A stretch of DNA of 64,000 nucleotides from Haemaphysalis longicornis. Lineage: Eukaryota; Arthropoda; Arachnida; Ixodida; Ixodidae. Positions 55,001 to 64,000 of the stretch are shown piece after piece (the first letter of the stretch is position 1; each line of letters opens with the position of its first letter). The translations under genes were made by a program, and so were the position numbers. The notes below the pieces were generated by a model. It saw only the letters and a list, made by a program, of their open reading frames with translations, did not search any database and had not been told where the DNA came from. The stretch is from NCBI GenBank assembly GCA_013339765.2, contig CM023452.1, forward strand, positions 163,307,581 through 163,371,580. The letters run 5' to 3'.

Positions 55001-55997
55001 TGCCTTTCGTTTTGTGCTTTCTTGGCTGATGACCAGGGACTTGAAAACACGCAATGCCTATCAAAGTGAGCACTGGGTTCATGTGGTTAAGGCTCAAGAT
55101 CATTTCGGTTCGTTCCTCCAACGGACCTGGCATTGCAGCAAAAGCACACGGCTTCCATGTTTAAGGGGCCTCAAAACCGCTGTAAATCTAGAACAGAATA
55201 AACATGTATTCCTCGTCCTTCCCCATTGTGGAAGAACGTCCAGGGAGACAAGGGAGGAGACCGTCATCTGCGAAAAGCAGATATATTGAAACTCTGTACA
55301 GGGAACCATCTTCAATGCAGCCATCTTGTCAGCTCTCCTCGTCGTCGTCTTCTTTTTCCACGCTTATGCGTCTGCTGAGCTCGGTGCCAGCATCATGTTC
55401 GTCTTCATCGAAAGTTTCAACACCCCTCACTCATCCGATGGAATTGTGAGTTGGTTTTAACGCGGCAGGTGTTTGCGCGGAGTAGAAGAAGGGTGTTACC
55501 CGTGCGCGTGATCTGTTGATTTTTATATCAAGATAGCTGGTATGATGTTTGGCATGACGAATAGTCCTACCCTCGCCGCAATGTGAATAAAGGCAATGGC
55601 GCTTTTTAATGCAAAATATTTTAGGCGGTAACCATACACTTCATAGTGGAGTAACGACACTTGTTTTTCTCCACTTTCTTTCCATACATAAATAAAAAGG
55701 TTAACTTTAATAATCACAATTATAATAATAACAAAGTAGCCAAACTATTCCTCTACGTTTTCCTTGGTGTGGTAGACTGCTGAGTTTACTTTCAGCCCAC
55801 ACACATGCATGTATAAATAAACCAATAGATTTAACGCAAAGCAAGTTATTTTATTATCGAGGACACTTCTGAATTATCAGACAGATTTTGTTCCACCGGG
55901 GCCTGTTCTGTTCCCCCAGTAGGGCTTCATGGCATCGAGATGTCTCTCAACCTCATAAAAAAATTGCTTGGTGACCATCCTATGCAAACAAAAAATT
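52024..55997. other. long stretch without recognisable gene
   Basis: Mixed composition; frames up to 122 codons on the minus strand (53089-53457) lack domains. A polyadenylation-like CAGAATAAACATG occurs at about 55194. Nothing can be assigned. Confidence 0.45.
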
Positions 55998-56111
55998 TCT
56001 TCTTCTTTCTTTCTTTTCTTTTTTCTTTCTTTTTTCTTCTCCTTCTTCTTCTTTCTTTCTTTCTTTCTTCCTTTCTTTCTTTCTTCCTTTCTTTCTTTCT
56101 TTCTTTCTTTT
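55998..56111 (+). repeat. (CTTT)n pyrimidine microsatellite
   Basis: Array of CTTT with CTTC and TTTTTC variants. The Lys/Glu-rich minus-strand frames spanning it are translations of the array. Confidence 0.95.
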
Positions 56112-56684
56112 GCACGTCTCGTGCTGCTGTGCTGTCATTATACGGGATTCTCGGGGCCTAATTTGCGGGTTTCTCAGCCGCAGACATCTCTGTAAGCCTT
56201 TCCCGCCTGAAGAAAGCCTTTCCTCTTTGAACCAGCGTGTTCTTCGAATGCGCGACCAGCCGGATGGCGCCAGCCGCATTAGCGGTACGCCGCCCAGCGC
56301 ATGGAGGCTTCGGCCCCCTCGTCGGATTATTCCACTCGTCAGACTTAGGCAAACAGTGCCCGCTTGTTGTGCACGGCCCAAGAGGTGAAATAAACAGCTA
56401 AGAAAGCCCTTGGGACTTCGGGTGCCCTTTTGAACCAAGAGCGTCGTTAGCGCCGGCGCGCCTGATGACCATGCGGGTACTTAGTAACTGTGTTGCCGGA
56501 TTGTTCTGCGTGATAGGACGTCTTCATTAAGGCAGCCTTTTTATGTCTACGCCGATGTCTACCGACTCCTCCCTGTAATGAGGGTGTTTGTCTTTCACCG
56601 AAATTAAAAATGGCTGTACTAAACGCGTTCTTCGTTAGTCGGCAGGTGCTCCCACCTCATAGTTCCTTCGCTTCTATGGACTTC
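56112..56684. other. unassigned GC-richer segment
   Basis: Contains GTGAAATAAACAGC at about 56385, reminiscent of a retrotransposon or gene 3' end. No domain or repeat partner in the window. Confidence 0.35.
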
Positions 56685-56688
56685 TTAA

Positions 56689-57502
56689 AGGGGCTTTGAA
56701 GACAAAATACAAGTTTGGTTCATTAGAACGAGTGCAGTGTCCCGATAAGAATTATATTAATTTTATGGCAAACTTCGAACAACTAATGGAGATATTAAAG
56801 AAAACATACGAAGCACGGGCGACTTCCAAGCCACCTTCAGGCGATGTCTTGATGAGGTCACATAATATTCTTTGTGCGATTAGCGGCCTCCTTCCTAAAA
56901 AATCGCTAAGACACGCAGCTGGGAGATTGTAGTGGGCCTCTCGTTGCATTAGACCGCATCACTTGAGTGCCAACGTATAATTAACACAGTGATAATTATG
57001 CATTCATTGCTGGCCCATATGACGTCACTCCCGCCCGTAACTCGTCACTGTAGGGCGAAATTTGAAAGTTTTTGAATTATTATTGCTTTTGCATTATAAA
57101 GCGTTTTTTGTAGCTTGAATGGAGCTGAGTTAGTAACTGAAGCCTTGTTCTTTCAGAAGTAAAATGGAGAGTCGAGCTAGTTGGTTCATTTTTAAGGTTT
57201 ATTTTCACAGAAAACATATATATACACCCCCAGGGCCAAACAGACACGTGTCACCGCTTCACATGAGAATATGTGGGTAAGGGCGCATATGTGGGTAAGT
57301 GCATGTGCAGCGGTGACACGTGTCTGTTTTGGTGGCCCCGAGGGTGTATATATGTGTTTTCTGTGAAAGTAAACCTTTCAGTTTTTAGCAAGCGCCGGTG
57401 TCGTCCTTCTCTCTCGTCCGTGTTTTATAGTTCATGCTTAATTTTCAACAAGGTTTGTTTTTATCAAATTAAACAAAGTTATATTTTGTCTTGATAAGCC
57501 CT
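56689..57502. mobile_element. Kolobok-like element copy 5 with a nested palindrome
   Basis: Starts AGGGGCTTTGAAGACAAAAT, ends ATTTTGTCTTGATAAGCCCT, flanked by TTAA at 56685-56688 and 57503-57506. Ends match the MITE copies at 37720 and 58214. Its greater length (814 bp) is partly due to the 184-bp palindrome at 57194-57377. No THAP ORF. Confidence 0.75.
57194..57377. repeat. 184-bp near-perfect palindrome
   Basis: Left arm from AAGGTTTATTTTCACAGAAA, through ATATATACACCC and AAACAGACACGTGTCACCGC, is mirrored by GCGGTGACACGTGTCTGTTT, GGGTGTATATAT and TTTCTGTGAAAGTAAACCTT. Arms of about 70 bases surround a centre with GTGGGTAAG repeated. This is a foldback-type insertion or the root of a cruciform. 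Confidence 0.8.
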
Positions 57503-57506
57503 TTAA

Positions 57507-58209
57507 ATTAGGCCTACGTCTGCAAAGAAGCCTACGCTTGTTGAGCACACGAACAAAACGAAGTCTGCATACGCCTCCCCCTCATCTTATAAGGCTAAAA
57601 TTATTGCAAGGTGAGGAAAGTCCGGCCAACCCCGAAAGCCGTAAGCTGTAGAAGAACAAATCAGATCTAGTAGACTTGCTTGGGATCATACATCTTGCTC
57701 AGCCCATAGAGCTTCATACTAATATATACTAGACGGAAATCTGTCGCTGCAGTCGCGGGCCGCCTTGGGCGGCGCCAATGCCGCGAGCGACGTTCCTCGC
57801 CTGCTTGGCTAGCTAGCCATATTGCTTCTTTTTTGCCTCGAAGCCAAAATCAGCAAATAAGGGTAACGTTGTTTTATTGTTCGTCGTGCATGAAGCTTCT
57901 GCACAATCACTGAAAAACTATTATTTTTGAAGGTTGAATTGCATAATAACAAAACAAATTTGATGAACCTTCTACAGTAATATTGTTGCTTTTTTTGCAG
58001 CCAGAGCCAGCTTTTCAGCATGTTCATCATGAGCGATGCCAAGGACCAGTGGAACGTGCTGGCCGGTACATGACGGAACGCTCGCCGGAGCGCGGCTCCC
58101 GTAGACAGTGCGCCAAATTTCCCTCTATGATATATTAGTTGAAACTCTATGGTCAGCCTGCCGAAGCGAAGGACTACTTCCATCCTCGAGACATTCTGCT
58201 TTAGCTGCT
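57507..58209. other. stretch without recognisable gene
   Basis: Contains a short GC-rich patch (57740-57800, GCGGGCCGCCTTGGGCGGC). A minus-strand frame at 57809-58285 has no domain. Confidence 0.4.
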
Positions 58210-58213
58210 TTAA

Positions 58214-58705
58214 AGGATCACAGAGACAAAATACAACCTGCTTTTTTATTTTATAGGACGTGCCGTCGATAACCCCACTCACCATTTATTCCAGCCACAA
58301 AAGGTGCCTTTTTAACCGAAAATACGCAAACACATGAAAAACATTCAAATTTTCCCGGTACGTGGCTAAATAGTGGGAGGGAGCTCTAAAACGTAGTTAT
58401 GTATGAGTTCACTGCACGTTCATTCAAGTGATACGACCGAGCAAAACTAAACGATACAACCGCCCAGTCATGTTCGTCCGTTGTAGCTTCAGTCCGGCGG
58501 CCGCCAAATCGTACAAAAATCATTACTGTGGCGCCATAACACCCAACGAGAAAGTGGTTTGGTGAGTCGCCACTGCTCTCTTCTCTTTTCCTAATATCTC
58601 CATTATTTGTTTGAAGTTTGCGATAAAATTGGTATCCGTGCCATTTCGACAAACCATTTCCTTTTGATGAAACAACTTGTATTTTGTCCGCTTGTATGGC
58701 TTCTT
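58214..58705. mobile_element. Kolobok-like MITE copy 6
   Basis: Left TTAA (58210-58213) then AGGATCACAGAGACAAAATA; right end CTTGTATTTTGTCCGCTTGT and ATGGCTTCTT. The right TTAA has been lost or mutated (TTCA follows). Internal words GCGGCCGCCAAATCG, GTCGCCACTGCT and TGCGATAAAATTGGTATC match copy 3. Confidence 0.7.
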
Positions 58706-61700
58706 CAGTGCGCTTAAGAAGGGTACGCCTAGAGGGTTTGCGTGGCATCCTGAAGACATCAATCACAGTGACAGCGCACGAGAGAACACACCGCCTGGCG
58801 CGAAGGCGTACCAGCAAAGTGGTGGAACTGCACTTTTTATCGCACCAACGGAAAATAGCAGCGATACCATGGTTACCAACGCCACCTAATTTAAGGATAA
58901 CTCAAAAATCATATCCAAACAAAATACAGCAGTTATTCATACATCCCCCGTAAAGCAACGAAGCGTCTTGAAGCTCTAGACTGACAAAAATCGCAGTGTT
59001 CAACGAGGTCGACTTCCAATAACTTGTCGTCTCGCGTTTATGCACTAACCCAACAGTTGTTCCACTTTCAAAAAACAGCCGGGACGCTTCCTACTTGGAA
59101 GCTGCACGCTCGCATAAAAAATAAACGAAGGGCTTATGTTGCTGTCCATACACCATGCGAAACCGCATATTTTAGGCGCTATTAACTTCGCCAGCAAACT
59201 CGCAAGTTTAAAATCCACGCGATAACACGGTTTAACAAAGGCAAATGGTCCCGAGGGTACAGAAAAATTCGGCAGTTTTTAAAAACCGCTGCAGTCCCTA
59301 TTCACAACCTTCCCCCCTCCCCCCTCAGAAAACCTCGAAAACCTCACTTGGTGCTGCCTTTTGTTCACGCTATATACGAACTTTCTGCCCCTCACCTCAA
59401 ATCTCCACACCGCATTGACCTATGTTTTCTAGACAGTTGTATTCTAGTCGCTATAGAAAAACTTGCATGAGAAAGTGGTCTCAAACATGCAGAGTACCTC
59501 ATCGCGGCCTACTAAACTTTTAGACGCTTACGCTCAGTTAAATTCAAGTAGAGACGAGGATCGTTAATGTGAACCGAATCGGTAGATCGGTCGGCCGATG
59601 ATCGAAACGATGGCTCGTGGTCGACGGCAAGTGGCAAATGATGACCTACTCCACGCACATGTAAGATATACAACATGTACATTTTATTTAGACTACGTAT
59701 TTACAACTCTCAAGGCTCATGATCGCATAGAGCAAAGCCCGCATCGAGCGGGGCTCGCCGCTCTCTCCTCCCCTTCTCCTGTCCTCGAAACATCAAACTC
59801 CTTGATTGTACCCCTGAAACCCGCCCACAACAGGGACGTCACACTTTCAAAGTGGGGATGGCTCATTGATTCGCCCACAATACGCCACTGATTGGCCACC
59901 GTGACAAGCAAAGCTAGGTAGGTTCAAAATAGTCACCTGGCCCAGCTCTAGCTCTACTCTCATACAGAAACCCGGAGGTGTACAGCAAAACACATTATAA
60001 CACAAATACAAGCCAAACACCTAAACGCAAACCTTTCGCCGGCCATCGGTTGTCGGGCGGCTTGTCTTAAAGTATTGTCCATACCGTGCCGCCTATGACT
60101 GCGCCCCGCGTCGCCAAAATTCCTTTCCTTTGTGAACACGTGGAGTGCACAACAAAGCCTGGTCACCTACCCAATGCCGCAGCCCAGCCACCGAGTCGCC
60201 AGCGCCAAACGTGCAGCGAATGGAAACTTCGTTAGTAGCTTTGAGCTGCGTAACCTTTGTAGACATAACGTTTAATGACCCCTTCATACTTGGGACCCCT
60301 TGACGACTTTTAGCTCCCGTCCCCTTTGGGCATTCTCACTGGCGGTAAATGGTTCCCCCGCCGCCGGTCTTCCAAACGAACGACAGGAAATCCTCTTCAA
60401 ATGCTTGCATTGCTTTTAACTACTTTGGAGTGACCGAGGCGTTTGTATACCTCCTCTCTGGGCCCGCTCGTCGGGTGAGCACCACAGTGGGGCGAGCAAA
60501 AAGAAGCCTCCGCGGTCTCTCCTCACGCCACTCGCGCCCAAGTCATCTCGGTTGGCGTGATAAACAAACAAATACAGGTAAACACGCTAACCCAAAGGGC
60601 GATACCTAGTTGCCGGGTGGTTAATTAAGTGAGGTACACGAACTTAACACGCTGCATATACGGATCGCCGATAGAGTGCCATAAACCCTGTTCAAGGCTC
60701 GTAGTTCACTGCCAAGGAGTGAAATTCCACCAACATAGCCACTCTTCCCACATAGCCCAGAGCCTCCCTTTTTGTAAAAAATGTTCTTGCAAAAAACGCA
60801 GCATGAATACAAAGCCTGTATAGGCAAGAAACTCCCGACCTGCTAGTATTCGTGGCGCAGTTGACGCTTACCACCACTGTTTAGTGCAGGGGAAACTTTC
60901 GGCATATTTGAGGTGCAATATAAGTGCGTGACTGAAACTATCAACGTACTTAGAAGAAAACGTAGCAGATGGTTTTTGTACGCCAACTACAGATTATTAA
61001 GCTAAGGCAGCATACATATATCACTCCATGCTCCATATTCCACTGCGAAAACGTGCTACTGTGTGGGTATGTAACTGTAACACCACTGCGCCCGATTGTA
61101 CGCTTTCATATGACAGAACACTGATCCTGGCACCAGCTAGCCGATGCCAAAAACGCATTCGACAGCCTGTTTTTACGTCCTATTGAGGTTTTTCTGCGAT
61201 GGCGGTTTTATTTCGGTGCTCCTTGGAAAATATTGTTTTGAATACGCAAGCTGTGGAGAGGTTGCACGCTGCACTTACTACCTGTTCCTTGTGCGTCTTA
61301 CACCAAAAGCGCCCCTTTCTTATGCTTGTATGTGTTAGCTAATGCATTCTCCACACATTACCCCTAGTCTTCTGTTCGGCAGAAAACATCTTGCCTTTTT
61401 TATGGCACTCCACTTTTGTATACATCTACGTATTCATTTTTGCCAATTTTCTTATTTACTACCTTTCCATGTATGTTTTCTGTTTGTATGCCGTATATTC
61501 CTTATGTACACTGTGCGTCACCCTAGAAAGAGAGAACTTACAATAAACAAATAAATAAATAAATAAATAAATAAATAAGCAGATTTCAGAGTACGCATAC
61601 TGCACAAAGAGTACACGGGCACACATTTCTTGCTATCGATATTTCTACTGCTTGCGCTCTAAGCGATTTATTCAATGAATAATTGATTTCTTGGCCCATG

Positions 61701-62397
61701 ACTCAGCATAAACCAGGTTTGCAAATCGTTGGTAAATTGCACAATACGCTCATGCTACCGCAGGGATAGACGTGCCATTTCTAGAACAATGTTCCAGGCA
61801 TCTTTACGCACCTTAAAAACACGATGATGGGACGATATGCCTGACGCTAATTCTGCAAAAATATGGAACTTGAATATTTTCCTAATTTTGGTGTTTATAG
61901 ACAAACACGGTCCCATTAAACGCGACCAGAACGTGCACTTGTGTTTGTTTGGTGTGTAGTAAGTTTTGTTATAATTTTAACAAACAACTGCCCATAATTT
62001 GGGCCTGCTGGACGCTAAATTTAGTAACTTACCAATCCGGAAACGGCATCGTCTTTATCGCGTGTAGAAACACTTCTAATATAAATAACGGCGTTACGTA
62101 TAGCTTGCTTGGTTTTACAACATAAACAGTCCTGTTACAAAGGTGGGAACCTTTCTGTAAATTAATTTTATCCCATTTTGATCGCTCACGTTGCCGAAAT
62201 TTTCGTTCCGAACGTTGTCGCAAACACGACACGAACAAAGGCCATCAAACCGTGGCGACTCGGGTAAGCTTCTAAGCCTCTCAGAATCTGAACTTACGCG
62301 CGAGCACGAGGCATTGTTCAGGACCCTTGTCGTAGTAATCAATGAGCGTCATTTCAGCTTACAGACGCAGGGAGTATGATGCAACGAGCTTACCTTG
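58706..62397. other. long stretch without recognisable gene
   Basis: A few GC-richer patches (59730-59900, 60030-60540) have Pro/Arg-rich frames without domains. A tetranucleotide array lies at 61547-61578. Confidence 0.45.
61547..61578 (+). repeat. (AAAT)n microsatellite
   Basis: Eight AAAT units following CAATAAAC. Similar to the A-rich tail of the LINE at 9403-9427 and possibly the tail of an unrecognised 5'-truncated LINE. Confidence 0.85.
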
Positions 62398-62451
62398 TTG
62401 TTGCATAATATACCCATGACTACCATTTTGTTGCATAATATACCCATGACT
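62398..62451 (+). repeat. 24-bp direct repeat, two perfect copies
   Basis: TTGTTGCATAATATACCC plus ATGACT at 62398-62421 and again at 62428-62451, a 30-base period. Confidence 0.9.
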
Positions 62452-62929
62452 TATTTTTCGAAAACAAAAACTATAGCGCAGAAGCTTAATTATTGATACC
62501 ACAAATACCCTACGAAGAAGACTAACAGGATTATGACGAAGAATCCTCAAAAAACTTGGATCCGCTCAAAAAACCGTTGTACGAAGTATTCCAGAAATGG
62601 CGCTGAGATATGCGCAAGAATCGTGGGGATTTGAACACTCCCGCGCTTTCACTCAAATTTTAAAAAATAAAGTGGTAGTTCAGGAGGAAGTAACAGAGTT
62701 TCAAATCGAGAATAGGTGGGCTGCACAAGCACCGTAAGGAATTACCGCGAACGGAACACCAAAAATGGAAGCAGCCGCTTAGACTGAGGTAATTGGCAAC
62801 CATATTCCGGGTAAAAGCTATATAGACATGCTGAAGCCAGACATAACCTTTTAGCCATCATTTCAAACAAGCAATCTTCGGGAAAGATCAAAGAATTTCA
62901 CGACGAAGCATTCGTCAGATAACTACGAA
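62452..62929. other. stretch without recognisable gene
   Basis: AT-rich; probably the decayed upstream part of the LINE that becomes readable at 62930, but I cannot trace motifs in it. Confidence 0.35.
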
Positions 62930-63880
62930 GACGCTTTGGATATGAACTTATCCAACGAGCTGCCGTACGGGTGCTCTACAGTTCCAAAACACATGCACCC
63001 GTCTTACAAAGCTGGTCGCAGGTGACACCGCGCACGGCGTCTTACAGCGAGATATGCTGCAGACCCCACGGACGCCGCGAGCTATCGCTTCCAACATGCA
63101 CATGCGGTTGCGGTAATCAGGGTGGGCGACAGCTACACTTCTTACCGGTTCTACAAGTACAGGTGAAGAAGCGGCCATCGCCTTGCGCTGGTGCACGCCC
63201 CGACCTCCGGCGTTACCGTGCTCGCCAACCCACAGACAGCCAGCCGACGGTTTCCAGCAGTGAATATCACCGGCCTTGCAGCGACCATCCTCCATCAACG
63301 ACCAGAACTGCCACAGACCCGCATTGTATGGATCCCAGCCTATACGTCCCTAACTGGGAATGAGGTGGCGCATGCCACTGCCCGCAACACTACCCACCGG
63401 GCATTCCCAGGAGGGGAAGAAGGCGAACCGCTTAGCGGCCCTCCGGTCCTGCACCCACTCTCACAGAACTAGTCCGAGATCCTTCCTCATTATTGGGCTT
63501 CCCGCAGGGCCCTGTCACCCCCTCTTCCATCCCTATAGTGTGGCCGACGCACACATTCGGCGAGGACTCCAGACCGAGACTTACCCCAACCACACCTTCC
63601 TCCATTGGATTTCCCCAACCGCATACACCCCAAAGTGCCTTTACTGCCCCGACACCCCAAATACAACTCATTTGGTTTAGGTGCGCCCTGCCGACCCCCC
63701 ATCCCCACAAACACACCCTTGAGCAGTGGGAGAGCTTGCTGCGCAGTGGCCAGCTCGCGGATCAGGAGTTCCTTGTGACGCGAGCCCGGGCCGCCGCAGC
63801 ACAGCGTGGACTACCGGACTAGGATGACCACCCACCGCATACGGTAGCATTCAATGCGATAAAAAAATCTTTTTCCGTTC
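62930..63880 (+). mobile_element. I-clade LINE, RNase H and C-terminus
   Basis: Plus-strand frames carry QRAAVRVLYSS, then TRIVWIPAYTSLTGNEVAHA (about 63321-63380, the last RNase H motif). A C-terminal region with a CLYCPDTPNTTHLV finger follows (about 63637-63680), then EFLVTRARAAAAQRGLPD and a stop at 63822. Frames change at least three times. The end matches the minus-strand LINE at 24103-26920. The 3' end is about 63880 (GCGATAAAAAAATC). Confidence 0.7.
63191..63822 (+). pseudogene. LINE RNase H/C-terminal domain, frameshifted
   Basis: The frame 63191-63472 holds the last RNase H motif. The frame 63360-63680 gives the C-x2-C...H finger, and 63493-63822 gives the terminal RARAAAAQRGLPD. 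RNase H would degrade template RNA and the finger is thought to contact nucleic acid. Because the motifs lie in three different frames, no single product can be made. Confidence 0.7.
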
Positions 63881-64000
63881 CATTCTACGCCAGCTTGAAA
63901 TTTTATGTTCGTAGCTGTAGAATTCGGACAAGTTCCCCGATGCGGAACTTTTTTTGACAGCAGAGCTGTTTAACCGTTTATTTCCACCGTCAAGAGTTAT

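Noticed and set aside
55927..56438. Lys/Glu/Arg-repeat and Phe/Ser-repeat reading frames
   Set aside because: They translate the (CTTT)n microsatellite on either strand.

Overview
The window is animal nuclear DNA, most likely from a hard tick (Ixodidae). The sequence shows no operons, no ribosome-binding-site-led gene runs and no dense coding. It shows nested non-LTR retrotransposons, tRNA-promoter SINEs with intact target-site duplications, TTAA-flanked DNA transposons and a few scattered exon-like islands. The tick assignment is an inference from the overall repeat style (a tRNA-headed SINE resembling the described tick family Ruka, RTE and I-clade LINEs, an LTR element with a Gypsy-type gag). 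It is not proven by a single-copy marker.

Layout. 0-5.8 kb: mostly unassigned, with one repeat-family copy and one long-TIR element (3.77-4.62 kb). 5.8-9.4 kb: a decayed minus-strand LINE 3' half abutted by a frameshifted plus-strand CR1/Jockey-like LINE. 9.8-13.3 kb: weak ORF remnants split by a SINE with a perfect 15-bp duplication, a tandem pair of another tRNA-promoter repeat, and a MITE with arms of about 170 bp. 13.35-15.05 kb: a TTAA-flanked element carrying a THAP zinc-finger ORF. 18.3-30.1 kb: the densest retrotransposon block, with plus-strand I-clade LINE remnants and a minus-strand I-clade LINE. The latter has a hairpin and a possible LTR in it, and is split by a near full-length RTE-type LINE. 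30.8-38.2 kb: SINEs, a Tigger/pogo-like transposase relic, a hAT-like relic and a MITE of the TTAA family. 38.4-41.8 kb: pentanucleotide arrays, a LINE C-terminus fused to a Gypsy-type gag, and its 280-bp LTR. 42.5-46.6 kb: more of the TTAA family, including a second THAP copy inverted relative to the first. 49.1-50.0 kb: the best host-gene candidate, a GAS1/GDNF-receptor-like secreted cysteine-rich protein in three frames. 55.9-58.7 kb: a microsatellite, two more TTAA elements and a large palindrome. 62.9-63.9 kb: the RNase H and C-terminus of another I-clade LINE.

The genes do not form a pathway. The relationships are genomic: insertion into insertion, shared termini and decay. Three points stand out. 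(1) An RTE LINE and a tRNA-like 5' head sit together inside one perfect 11-bp target-site duplication. (2) A THAP-encoding, TTAA-duplicating (Kolobok-like) family is represented by six copies of different sizes; two retain a second short ORF on the opposite strand. (3) A GAS1-like gene needs two frameshifts to be read through. Coordinates of repeat edges are by eye and may be off by several bases except where an exact duplication fixes them.
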